A stretch of DNA of 64,000 nt, from the NCBI RefSeq assembly GCF_014647655.1, contig NZ_BMPP01000016.1:42568-106567 (forward strand). The letters run 5' to 3'. The position numbers were made by a program, and so were the translations under genes. The DNA comes from Deinococcus malanensis (GTDB taxonomy: Bacteria > Deinococcota > Deinococci > Deinococcales > Deinococcaceae). Positions 35,736-44,443 of this stretch are shown here, in pieces (position 1 is the first letter of the stretch; every line of letters starts with the position of its first letter). The notes beneath the pieces were generated by a model, which made no database searches, was not told the origin of the DNA, and saw only the letters and a program-made list of their open reading frames with translations.

Positions 35736-37628
35736 ATGGAGATCGAATGGCGGCGTCCCCTGTTGTTTGCTCTTCCGGCTGCGGCACTCGCCTTTTTCAT
35801 TGGCATCCAATTCGATGGTCCCAGTGGTCAGGCCACCCCTTTCGATCAGATTGGCTACCCAGTGGCCTTCAGTCTTTTACTCACCCTTTCATTGGTCCTC
35901 TGGAAACGCCCAGCACGAGTGAATGCTGTGGTGACTGCACTGGTTTTTGCGATGAGCAGTCTTTTTCTGAGCAAACTCGTTTTTATTCTTTTCTTTATTC
36001 CCCAGTCGTACCAAGTTCAGCTGGAAATGACCGAGACCTTCTTCTGGATTCCGGCTCTACAAATCCTTTCATTCTTCATCCCCAATCTTCGAGGCGCCCG
36101 CAACGCCTCGACCATCTTTTTCTCACTCTTCCTGCTGGTCAGTGTCATGTACCTCCTTCAAGTCATTGGTTCGCAGCCATCGCAGGGAACCGTTTACGCA
36201 CTGCTCCAGCTCAATCTGGCAAACGGCGTGCTTTTTATTGTCACGAGTGCTTTTATCGGATTCAAGGAAAAATACGTCCGTTCCATCTCTGCCTACGAAA
36301 CCGTGCGGGAGTTGCTGGACACGGATCTCCTGACAGGCCTCCCCAACCGTCAGCGACTGCACGAAGTTATGAACACAGCAATTTCAGAACAGCGGACATT
36401 CGCCCTCCTGTTTATAGATCTGGACGGATTTAAGTTGATCAATGACACCCTCGGACATGTCATTGGCGACCGGGCCTTACAAGAAACGTCAAGACGGCTG
36501 CAAAAGCTTGAGGACCAACACTACTTCGCAGGCCGGCTGAGTGGCGACGAATTCGTAGTCCTCGTGTTTGATGACCCCACAAAGGCCTCCCAGATCGCCC
36601 AGACGCTGCTGACAGACCTGGCGCGCCCCATCGTCGCTGAAGGTCACATCGTGCACCTCACGGCGAGCATTGGAATGAGTGTTTATCCTGACGACGGGAG
36701 CGATAGCCAGCAGCTGATCCAGCACGCGGACAGTGCCATGTACACCGTGAAAACCTTCGGCAAGAATGGGATCAGACGGTTCGAGCTGGCCACCGATTCT
36801 GCCATTGAACGCCTCAAACAGATTGAGCATGCCCTGACCCAGGCCCTGACCTGTCAGCAGTTCCACCTGGTGTACCAGCCAATCTGTTCTCTAGATGATG
36901 GCGTCGTACGGAAACTGGAGACGCTTCTGCGCTGGACACATCCAACATTAGGCCCAGTCTCAGCGGCTGAATTTATCCCCATCGCAGAAACAAACGGACA
37001 GATTATTCCGCTGGGTGAATGGGCTTTGCGGGCAGCTTGTCAACAGGCCCGGGAGTGGATTGACAGGACAGGCCTGGCAGTCACGGTGTCAGTCAATGTT
37101 TCCCCCTTGCAGTTCACGCAGGTCAACTTTGTGAATCAGGTGCGTCAGGCACTGGGAGATGCCCGACTGCCCGCCTCAGCTCTGGAAATCGAACTCACGG
37201 AAAGCGCTGTCATGCGCCGCCTGGAAGTCGTCAAGGCGTCATTACACGAATTGCAGCGTCTCGGGGTCAGGATTGCGATTGATGATTTCGGGACAGGTTA
37301 CTCCTCGCTCGCCTACCTGCGCGATCTGCCCATCAACTGCATCAAGATCGATCAAACCTTTATTCATGACCTAAGCACGCCTCGCCGGGCCCCTCAATTT
37401 GCACTGGCGTTGATCGAGGCGGTCATTGGCATTGCCAGTACCCTGAGCCTGCAGGTGGTGGCTGAGGGCATTGAGACCCAGAAGCAACTCGATATGCTCC
37501 GGGACCTCGGGTGCGATCTTGGACAGGGCTACTTTCTCTGCCCCCCGGTGGCAGCGGACGCTGCCCTCGAAACCGTCCTGGCCTCAACCTTGTTTCCACC
37601 AGGAAGCAGCCCCACGCCCCTTGATTAA
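35736..37628 (+). CDS. Membrane GGDEF-EAL c-di-GMP enzyme
   Basis: ATG 35736 is favoured (GGAAG upstream, and the membrane domain begins at once with LLFALPAAALAFFIG). The first 190 residues hold about six transmembrane helices, a MASE-like input domain. The GGDEF domain (about 200-365) reads DLLTGLPNR, DLDGFKLINDTLGH and SGDEF (first Gly replaced by Ser), so cyclase activity may be weak. The EAL domain (380-625) has ETLLRW in place of EALLRW, EIELTESAV, DDFGTGYSSLAYLR, KIDQTF and AEGIETQ, so the catalytic and metal residues of a phosphodiesterase are mostly present. Probably a net c-di-GMP hydrolase responding to a membrane or envelope signal. Confidence 0.85.
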   Translation: MEIEWRRPLLFALPAAALAFFIGIQFDGPSGQATPFDQIGYPVAFSLLLTLSLVLWKRPARVNAVVTALVFAMSSLFLSKLVFILFFIPQSYQVQLEMTETFFWIPALQILSFFIPNLRGARNASTIFFSLFLLVSVMYLLQVIGSQPSQGTVYALLQLNLANGVLFIVTSAFIGFKEKYVRSISAYETVRELLDTDLLTGLPNRQRLHEVMNTAISEQRTFALLFIDLDGFKLINDTLGHVIGDRALQETSRRLQKLEDQHYFAGRLSGDEFVVLVFDDPTKASQIAQTLLTDLARPIVAEGHIVHLTASIGMSVYPDDGSDSQQLIQHADSAMYTVKTFGKNGIRRFELATDSAIERLKQIEHALTQALTCQQFHLVYQPICSLDDGVVRKLETLLRWTHPTLGPVSAAEFIPIAETNGQIIPLGEWALRAACQQAREWIDRTGLAVTVSVNVSPLQFTQVNFVNQVRQALGDARLPASALEIELTESAVMRRLEVVKASLHELQRLGVRIAIDDFGTGYSSLAYLRDLPINCIKIDQTFIHDLSTPRRAPQFALALIEAVIGIASTLSLQVVAEGIETQKQLDMLRDLGCDLGQGYFLCPPVAADAALETVLASTLFPPGSSPTPLD

Positions 37629-37719
37629 ACGAGTCCTTCGTTCGTCGGAATGGGCCGACATCGTGCAATTTATTCAATAACATGCACCGGACTCTGAAAC
37701 GTTCAGAGTGGGAGGTCAG

Positions 37720-38574
37720 ATGCTCGATCAGGTTCATCATTCTGCGACTGCAGCCCCCGTCCCACTGGAGGTCAACACTCTCCTGCGCCGGATCTGTGTT
37801 CGGCCGCCATATTTTGCCCTCAGGGACCTCCAGAGCGATGGAATGTCCTTTTTCGCGACCGCCGTCGCTGAGCGGCCCATCTCGAATGAGGTGGGTCCCA
37901 TGCAGGCTGCCGAGATCAGCCGGCACGCGGCGATATGCGGACTGTGTGCTGCAGCACTCGCTCTTGGCAGTAACGACCGTCAGTATTACCTCGCTCAAGA
38001 CGCTATTTACACAGGTTTTGCGAATGCTGCACCTTACGGTTCGGTCATCTCATTTATGGCGAGCGTCGTTGAACAAGGGAAAAGGCAGGTTGCGGCAGAA
38101 ATTACAGTCTCGGCAGGAAGGAAGCCTATGGCACATCTGCGCGTGACCTACACCATCCTGAGCGAGGCTGCTTTCAAACGGCTGTTTCGTTCCAAGTATT
38201 CACCAGCCTTCGCGGGATTGGCACGCGAGCGGATGCCAGACCCACCACCTGGCAAGTTCTGCAGGAAGGGTGAGACTTGCACATTGACTCTGGAAGTTGT
38301 TCCAGAAGAAGCTTGCGCGGGACATTTCGACCATTACCCGGCCATGCCGGTCGCTGTGTTGATGGGGCAGCTTGGACTGGTGGCGGAGCGAATGCATGGT
38401 GCGCCCTACCGTGTGGCATCGGCCAATATGACGGCGTCAGACTTCTGTTGGGCTGGGGAGTCGGCCCGCTTCGAAGTTTCTCCCTTGGCTGAGGCAGGAT
38501 TGTATGCCTGTACAGCCTTTGCGACCGATGCCGTGGTGAGTGAAATGACCTTGCAGTTACAGTCGGTGTTTTAG
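37720..38574 (+). CDS. Hot-dog fold protein, possible dehydratase/thioesterase-like
   Basis: ATG 37720 with GGGAGGTC just upstream. The pattern ISRHAAICGLCAAALALGS, MSFFATAVAERPI and FDHYPAMPVAVLMGQLGLVAE (a buried-helix-like FPGxP-type block seen as YPAMPVAVLMGQ) resembles the double hot-dog fold of FabZ/FabA-type dehydratases and acyl-CoA thioesterases. About 284 residues. It lies 92 bases downstream of the GGDEF-EAL gene, perhaps in the same transcript. Catalytic His/Glu cannot be assigned with certainty. Confidence 0.5.
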   Translation: MLDQVHHSATAAPVPLEVNTLLRRICVRPPYFALRDLQSDGMSFFATAVAERPISNEVGPMQAAEISRHAAICGLCAAALALGSNDRQYYLAQDAIYTGFANAAPYGSVISFMASVVEQGKRQVAAEITVSAGRKPMAHLRVTYTILSEAAFKRLFRSKYSPAFAGLARERMPDPPPGKFCRKGETCTLTLEVVPEEACAGHFDHYPAMPVAVLMGQLGLVAERMHGAPYRVASANMTASDFCWAGESARFEVSPLAEAGLYACTAFATDAVVSEMTLQLQSVF

Positions 38575-38879
38575 GGATAATCGTTGAGCCACTCGAGTGT
38601 TCTGTCTCTGGCAAGGTGTATCAGGTAACGGGTTTCTACTCTGTGCGCGCTTCACCCCACGCCAGCGTACGACGGCCAGACCACGTGCGGGACTTCCGGA
38701 TTCAGGTAACGAACGCCTGGCGCGACCTGGCGTGGAAGAACCTCGGGAAGATCAACCACATGGAAGACAAGATCGCGCGCAGTTTCGGGGCTCGGTGCCT
38801 GTCCACTTCGCCAGCGCCACACCGTAGGCCTTCTTCAACGCTTCCTCTGCCGGATAACTCCCTATCACGATGGAGCAGC
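38575..38879. other. Region with degraded coding remnants
   Basis: On the plus strand one frame contains FRIQVTNAWRDLAWKNLGK, flanked by incoherent sequence, a likely relic of a lost gene. No start, family or terminator is identified. Confidence 0.3.
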
Positions 38880-39032
38880 TTATGGCTGTTCTGAACGGAT
38901 CCAGCCCAGCACGCCTAAGCCAATCAAACGAGCACACAGGGCAGAAAGCCCGAGCATCTCCTCGGGCAGGCTAAGCCCCAGGCCAATCAGCGCACCGCCG
39001 ATCAAAACGCCCCACCCCTTCGTCTGGCTCAT
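38880..39032 (-). CDS. Small membrane protein, 50 aa
   Basis: The start is taken at ATG 39032; the longer frame upstream lacks protein-like sequence. Two hydrophobic segments (GVLIGGALIGLGLSL and LCARLIGLGVLGWI) suggest a hairpin membrane protein. No clear ribosome binding site; family unknown. Confidence 0.45.
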   Translation of the reverse strand: MSQTKGWGVLIGGALIGLGLSLPEEMLGLSALCARLIGLGVLGWIRSEQP

Positions 39033-39211
39033 GCACCCCAGTCTGCACCCACAAAAGGACGCACACAACCCTGACTCAGGCGCTTCACCAGGACACCGTA
39101 CTGGAGACAAATCTGTCGAAGGTTGATCAAGTGTGAGTTCACGGGAAAAAAGGCGTAGTGGCCGCAGGATGACAGAACCCGGTGGGGCCCTGAACCGTGG
39201 TGCAGCGCCGT

Positions 39212-40032
39212 CTAGCGGCTGATGACGAGACTCACGATATCCACGCCCGCACGCCTCCCCCGGGCGCACAGAACACTCGGGTTGGGGTCAATTCCGAGAC
39301 GGTACCGGGCACTGGTCTTTGCAGGACCACGACCACACTCACTGAGCAGCCACGTCGGCACCCGCCACGCACCCTCACCCAAGGCGTTCACTCCCGAATC
39401 GCCCAAAAGAGTACGCATGAGTTCAGGCACGATCGCCACGTCCGCCGGAACGAGCGCGTCGCGTTTCCAGGTGACTTTCAGGGACGCCGGAATACCCTTG
39501 GCGGCTGTGCGGTACTCCAGGGTGAGGTCCGGACGGCCGCCAACGCTGAACGTGCGGACGCCATCGGCCGAACTCAGCAGCAGGCACTGCACCGGCCCGC
39601 ACGGACTGTCTGCCGACGCGGCCACGGGGGCAGGGATGACTGGAGCAGCACTATGGTTCGGGCGACCCCTGCCGGAGGGGCTGGTTTCACGGGCGTGACA
39701 CTGCCGGTGGCGGGCACAATGAGGCGCTGCGTGACGTAGATAACGGTGCCCGTAAGGTTGTTCATGGTGATGAGTTCCCGCACGGTGGTGTTGAACCTCT
39801 GCGCGAGAATGGCGAGCGTGTCCCCGGTTTTCACGGTATAGGTCGTGGTTGTGACGCGCACACGGCTGGCTGTCAGCGCTGCGGGGGCGGAGTGGACGGG
39901 TTGTGGGACAGCCGCGTGCGCGGCGCTGAACGTAAAGGTCACCAGGGTGCCGAGCAGCCACGCCTGACGGTGAGTGGCCGACACGGGCAACCGTGGGGCC
40001 CCCCAGGGGTGAACCCGGACCTGAGGCGGCAT
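39212..40032 (-). pseudogene. LysM-domain secreted protein, frameshifted
   Basis: From ATG 40032 the first part has a hydrophobic signal-like segment (QAWLLGTLVTFTFSAAHA) and one LysM repeat (TYTVKTGDTLAILAQRFNTTV, ending NLTGTVIYVTQRLIVP), which binds peptidoglycan. After VTPVKPAPPAGVAR the frame breaks near 39640-39670. The rest continues in the other frame as a conserved-looking domain (CLLLSSADGVRTFSVGGRPDL, then GVDIVSLVISR). A one-base change would join them to about 270 residues. The C-terminal domain is unidentified. Confidence 0.65.
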
Positions 40033-40308
40033 GACCGCGAAACGGCCATGCGACTGATCACGGAGGTGGACAGATGTCAGGTCACTCATGGCTGCTTCGA
40101 GAGATCGTACACCGCGACTGGCATGCATTGGCTGACAAGTTCACGCGGTCCTGCCTTTCAGCAGGCTGGCCGCCCAAGCAGCGTCCCGGTTTGCAAGCGC
40201 AGCTTCTGGGTTTACGATCCATCCTGCTCAGATCAATACCAGTATTGATGGCCTGAAGCGGCAGGGCAGCGAGTACTCCCGAAAACAAGATCACTCTGGA
40301 CGCTAATT

Positions 40309-41356
40309 TATTGATTACGGCACGGCTCTGTCTTGATATTTTAGATTCCTGATGGAATGGCAACCCAACCAGTATTCCCGTGCGCAACTGGAAGCACGAC
40401 GGCTGGCGGCCGCTGAATGGCTTCAACAAGGCACCCATACGCACCGCGAAATCGCTGAATACTTTGGTGTCTCCGTGGTTACGGTCACCACATGGAATGC
40501 CCGCCTCAAGAAAAAGGGCACACTGCAGGCCACGGTTGCGCCAGGTCCGAGCGCACGGCTGACCTCAGTCCAGCACGAACACCTGCGCACCCTCCTGCGG
40601 GAGGGTGCCAAGCATCATGGGTTTCGGGACGAAACCTGGACCACTCGGCGCGTCGTGGAGCTGATCGGTCGGCACTTCGATGTCTGGTACCACCACGATC
40701 ACGTGCGCAAAGTGCTGCGTCAGCTGGGCTTTACGCCACAGATGCCGGATGGACGGGCAGCAGAACGGAACGAACTGCGGATCGCCAGCTGGAAAGAACA
40801 GGTGGTGCCGGAGTTGGAAAAAAAAGGTTGCTGAGGGTGCCACCCTGGTATACCTCGATGAGGTGGGGTTTGCCATGAAAGGGGTCCGCAAGCGGACCTG
40901 GTCCACCAGGGGCGTCACGCCCCTGGTCACACTGCCGGCCAACTGGGAGAAGCTCTCCACCATTGGTGCGATCACCACAGAGGGTCAGTTCTTCCAGAAC
41001 ACCAAGAAAGGATCCATCCGCAGCGGAGATGTGATCAGGTTTTTCCAGCACCTCTTACGCCATATGGAGGGAGAAGTCGTGGTGGTCCTGGACAACGCCG
41101 GCATCCACAGAGCCAAAGCAGTACAGGCGTTCGTCGCTGTGCACGAACGCCTGTCCCTGGAGTATTTGCCGCCGTATGCTCCCGAGCTCAACCCGATTGA
41201 GTTAGTATGGGCGTACATCAAGCGCAATGTTTTGGGGAATTTCTGTGCTCGTTCGATAGAGGACTTGAAGGAGAAGCTGGCCGGAGCGTGGCAACGTGTT
41301 CGGTACGTGGATCTCCCACGAAAGCTGATCCAGACCAACCTATGCCGTAATCAATA
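40309..41356 (+). mobile_element. IS630-family insertion sequence, apparently complete
   Basis: Inverted repeats TATTGATTACGGCA (40309-40322) and TGCCGTAATCAATA (41343-41356) bound the element, with TA at each outer edge as expected for the TA target of IS630/Tc1 transposition. Two frames encode the transposase. The left flank shows no recognisable gene; the right flank leads to an amino acid binding protein fragment. Confidence 0.85.
40352..40834 (+). CDS. IS630 transposase, N-terminal frame
   Basis: Contains helix-turn-helix regions (HTHREIAEYFGVSVVTVTTW and a winged-helix-like RRVVELIGRHFDVWY). The frame ends at TGA 40832 just after a run of eight A (40818-40825) in GAAAAAAAAGG. Reading continues in the next frame if one base is lost or skipped there, which would fuse it to the catalytic part. 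Confidence 0.8.
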   Translation: MEWQPNQYSRAQLEARRLAAAEWLQQGTHTHREIAEYFGVSVVTVTTWNARLKKKGTLQATVAPGPSARLTSVQHEHLRTLLREGAKHHGFRDETWTTRRVVELIGRHFDVWYHHDHVRKVLRQLGFTPQMPDGRAAERNELRIASWKEQVVPELEKKGC

Positions 41357-41357
41357 G
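40827..41357 (+). CDS. IS630 transposase, catalytic frame (fused by slippage)
   Basis: Carries the DDE triad: Asp in LVYLDEVGF, Asp in VVVVLDNAGIH and Glu in APELNPIELVWAYIKR. It has no start of its own in frame near 40827; it is entered from the upstream frame at the A8 run (VPELEKK then VAEG). The triad is intact, so the element may be active if slippage occurs. Confidence 0.8.
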   Translation, partial: VAEGATLVYLDEVGFAMKGVRKRTWSTRGVTPLVTLPANWEKLSTIGAITTEGQFFQNTKKGSIRSGDVIRFFQHLLRHMEGEVVVVLDNAGIHRAKAVQAFVAVHERLSLEYLPPYAPELNPIELVWAYIKRNVLGNFCARSIEDLKEKLAGAWQRVRYVDLPRKLIQTNLCRNQ

Positions 41358-41398
41358 TGGTCCATTGGGTCTGGCAGGGGCCTTTTGCAACACACCAA

Positions 41399-41805
41399 CT
41401 TTCAGGTATCCGCGCGGGTGGGTTACTTAGAGGTGGTGTGCCGGCGGCCGGAGATGACTTTGGGTTGCAGCGTCCGTGAATCGATCTCCACAATGAACAT
41501 GGGCGAGGAACGCCGTTCCCCAGTGGCTCTGAAGGAGATTGGGCCCGTCACGCCCCGTGAGGTCGAGATGTTGACCGAGTTCAGTGCGACGTCCACCTGT
41601 GCCCGTGTGGGTGTTTTGCCAGCACTTCGTGCTGCCACTGCGAGCGCATTAAGCATGGCGTTCATGGCGTCGCAGGTGAACGCAGCCCGCACTGCAGGAG
41701 CCGTTCCGAACGCCTTCTGGTACGCAGTGATAAACGCCTGACCGTTCGTGTAATTCTGCACCGGACCCAGCCAAAACTCGCCCGGCGAGGTCGCCCCGTG
41801 AACCA
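41399..41805 (-). pseudogene. Branched-chain amino acid binding protein, C-terminal fragment
   Basis: Leftward the frame reads GEFWLGPVQNYTNGQAFITA, YQKAFGTAPAVRAAFTCDAMNAML and ends GRRHTTSK. It resembles the last third of a Leu/Ile/Val-binding protein such as the intact one at 32404-33597. Its 5' part is replaced at about 41798 by IS3 orfB sequence on the other strand, so the fragment is promoterless and lacks a signal peptide. Confidence 0.65.
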
Positions 41806-42433
41806 CAAACGCGTCTTGCGGGTCATGCGGGAACGCAAGTTGCTGTGCCGCAGGGAGCGCCGGTATCGGGCGACCACCGATTCCACACACCGTGAGACGC
41901 GCTTTCCCAACCTGCTGCCCCAGGTCACACCCGTCCGGCCCGATCAGGTGTGGCAGGCGGACCCCACCTACGTGCGAGTGCAGCAGGGCTTCGTGTACCT
42001 TGCGTGTGTGCTGGACAGCTTTACCCGTGAGGTGGTGGGCTGGTCCCTGTCGAAATTCCTGGATGCTGAACTCCCGCTCGCTGCGTTAAACAACGCGCTG
42101 AGCGCGCGTTGTCCGGCGCCGGGACTCCTGCATCATTCCGATCAGGGAGTGCAATACGCCAGCCGGGTCTATGTGAACCGGCTTCGCGCCGTTGGGATCA
42201 CACCGAGCATGTCCAGAAAGGGCAATCCGTACGATAACGCCAGGATGGAAAGCTTCTACAAGACTCTGAAAACTGAGGAGGTCAACCTGCAGGAATATGC
42301 TGATCTGGACGATGCCCGGCAGCACATTGATTCGTTCATTGCGGACCTGTACAACACCCGCAGACTGCATTCCAGTCTCGGCTATGTCCCACCGGCTGAG
42401 TTCGCTGCCCGGTACACTGCCACCCAGATGTGA
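41798..42433 (+). pseudogene. IS3-family OrfB, 5' truncated
   Basis: The open frame (GTG 41798, an internal codon of the ancestral protein) includes the full DDE core: WQADPTYVRV, LLHHSDQGVQYAS and YDNARMESFYKTLKTEE, plus the C-terminal half YNTRRLHSSLGYVPPAEF. The N-terminal region and orfA are absent. Confidence 0.85.
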
Positions 42434-42468
42434 CTTGCCCACTGGTCCGCCATCAGGGGTTCACTCCA
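41798..42468 (+). mobile_element. IS3-family element, left part missing
   Basis: Retains the end of orfB and a right end ending CACTCCA at 42468, whose reverse complement TGGAGTGAACCC matches the left end of the IS3 copy at 22106. It is joined at about 41798 to the amino acid binding protein fragment. With the 22106 copy, it gives the two ends of one IS type. Confidence 0.7.
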
Positions 42469-42599
42469 CTACAAGAGACTGACCAGGAGGAGGGCGTGAG
42501 GTACGGCAGCAAGCACCTCAACGCACTGAAGGTGACGTCATGCCATGGAACCATGAGGCGCTGCATCCTCCAACCGGCCTGATCAGCACCATGTCCTGA

Positions 42600-43150
42600 T
42601 GAGCGGCGGTTCCGGGCGACCCATGACGCCCTGACCGGGCTGTCTAACCGGGCGCATTTCCAGGCGGAGGTCGAGCGCGCACTCCAGGCGGGCGAAAACG
42701 CATCGTTCGGCATCCTGTTCATCAACCTCGACCGCTTCAAGCAGATCAACGACACCCTGGGTCATGATGTTAGCGACGAACTGCACAAGGAAGTGGCCCG
42801 GACGCTCAACCAGACGGTTCGCTCCGGCGACCTCGTGGCCCGCATGGGCGGTGACGAATTCACGATCATCCTCCGGGACCTTCGCAACGCCCGGGACGCA
42901 CAGCGCGTCGCGCAGATGATCCACGCCCAGCTCGCGCAGCCCGTTTAGGTCGGCGGGCATACCCTGCACGTCACCGGCTCGATCGGGGTGGCGGTGGCAC
43001 CGCAAGATGGCCGGGACGTCACCACCCTGCAGAAGCACGCTGATATCGCGATGTACCGGGCCAAGCAAGACGACAGGAATGGAGTTCGGACCTTCCAGGC
43101 AACCATGGGTGAGGAAGCAGTGACGCGCGTCGATGTGGAACGTGAACTGT
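42600..43150 (+). pseudogene. GGDEF(-EAL) protein fragment with in-frame TAG
   Basis: The frame reads HDALTGLSNRAHFQ, INLDRFKQINDTLGHD, RSGDLVARMGGDEFTII with an RSGD I-site, then a TAG at 42946-42948. It resumes in the same frame as VGGHTLHVTGSIGVAVAP, DIAMYRAKQDDRNGV and VDVERELC, where an EAL domain would begin; that domain is missing. The codon change is probably GAG to TAG. No start is visible. A fragment of a GGDEF-EAL protein. Confidence 0.75.
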
Positions 43151-43347
43151 GCCCATCCTGTGCCTCCCGCGGAGATTGGGATGAGTCTGTTGGATTTGCC
43201 ATGAAGCTTCAGAAGCGCCCCCGATTGAGCTGCTGTGTGGAGCAGTCAGGGTTAACTCCATGGGCTTCACCACACCCGCAAAGTGAGCTGGTGCGAGCAT
43301 CGCGTCAGGACATTCCTCCTGTCGATGAGGCAGCACTTCTGCAAGAG

Positions 43348-43377
43348 TGAACATGTTCAAGTTTGAGCAAGTTCAAA
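43348..43377 (+). promoter_or_regulatory. Twin palindromic operator, likely bound by the adjacent TetR
   Basis: TGAACATGTTCA (43348-43359) is a perfect 12-bp palindrome. TTTGAGCAAGTTCAAA (43362-43377) is an imperfect related dyad, with centres 16 bases apart. They lie just before the AAGGAG of the first gene of the TetR-containing operon, where a repressor would block transcription. Confidence 0.6.
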
Positions 43378-43388
43378 AGGAGTGGGAT

Positions 43389-43793
43389 ATGCAACTATGG
43401 GCAGGACGCCTGTTGATCTTCGTGGCCGTGGGCCACCTGCTGCTGGCCCTCGCCAGCATCATTCCTCACCTGGCCCTGATGGCCCCGGAGCAACTCCCCG
43501 GAGTGACCGGGGTGCCCTGGCACCCCCTCCACCTGGACCGTCAAGCCGCCTTCTGGAGCTCACTCGGCAGTTTCGCCGGCCCACAGCTGCTGTGGGGGGT
43601 CTGGGTCACCGTCGCGTCCCGAGCAGGTCAGCCGCTGCCCAGGGGCACCGGAATGGCGCTGCTGGTCCTCACAGTCGTTCAGGTCACGCTGGTCCCACTT
43701 AGCGGATTCTGGATCAACCTCCTCCCCGCACTGCTCCTGCTCGCGTCCGAAAACCCGTCCTGGGCCGCCCCCAACCAGTCCAGGAAAGCATGA
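43389..43793 (+). CDS. DUF6463-like integral membrane protein
   Basis: ATG 43389 has AAGGAG six bases upstream. Four hydrophobic segments (LLIFVAVGHLLLALASII, LLWGVWVTVASR, ALLVLTVVQVTLVPL, LLPALLLLAS) and the opening pattern RLLIFVAVGH match the DUF6463 family. 134 residues. First gene of a tightly packed operon with a TetR regulator and an FAD monooxygenase; the stop overlaps the next start. Confidence 0.7.
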   Translation: MQLWAGRLLIFVAVGHLLLALASIIPHLALMAPEQLPGVTGVPWHPLHLDRQAAFWSSLGSFAGPQLLWGVWVTVASRAGQPLPRGTGMALLVLTVVQVTLVPLSGFWINLLPALLLLASENPSWAAPNQSRKA

Positions 43794-44443
43794 TGACCCG
43801 CCCACCCAGGCTGACCGCACCCAGCCGCCGTGAACGCCACAAGCAGGACAAACTGCAGCGGATTCGAGCCGCCGCGCTCACCCTGTTCACCGAGCAGGGC
43901 TACGGGTCCACCACCATCCGCCAGATTGCCACCGAAGCCGATGTGGCCACAGGGACCATCTTCCGGTACGCGACCGACAAAGCCGACCTGCTGCTGATGG
44001 TGTTTCATGACGTGATCGGCCAGACGATTGAGCAGGCCCTGGACCCGCGCCGGACCAGTGGTCCGCTCGCTCAGGTGCTTCCCCGCCTGTTTGATCCCTT
44101 TTTCGACTTTTACGAGGGGCATCAGGTGCTGGCCAGTGATTTCCTCCAGCTGGTGCTGTTTCATCAGAGCCCCTGGCGCGAGCGCGAGATGCAGCAGGGC
44201 GAGACATTCGTGCAGCGCCTGACCGAACTGCTGCTGGGCCGGCAGACGGCGGGAGAAATTGCAGCCGACCTGGACCCGCACACGGCGGCCGTGGCTATCT
44301 TCTCGCTGTACCAGGCGTGCCTTGTCGGCTGGCTGGCGGGAGGGGCCACACTGGCCGACACGCGGCGCCAGCTCGACGCGCTGCTGCACCTGCAGGGCCG
44401 GGCGCTGCGGGCCTGCTTATCTGACCAGGGCGGTGAGCCATGA
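43790..44443 (+). CDS. TetR/AcrR family transcriptional regulator
   Basis: N-terminal TetR helix-turn-helix: RIRAAALTLFTEQGYGSTTIRQIATEADVATGTIFRYATDK-type arrangement (recognition helix VATGTIFRYA). The C-terminal domain (60-217) would bind a small ligand. The start overlaps the membrane protein stop and its own stop overlaps the monooxygenase start (ATGA), so the three genes are co-translated. It probably represses the operon through the palindromes at 43348-43377. Confidence 0.85.
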   Translation: MMTRPPRLTAPSRRERHKQDKLQRIRAAALTLFTEQGYGSTTIRQIATEADVATGTIFRYATDKADLLLMVFHDVIGQTIEQALDPRRTSGPLAQVLPRLFDPFFDFYEGHQVLASDFLQLVLFHQSPWREREMQQGETFVQRLTELLLGRQTAGEIAADLDPHTAAVAIFSLYQACLVGWLAGGATLADTRRQLDALLHLQGRALRACLSDQGGEP

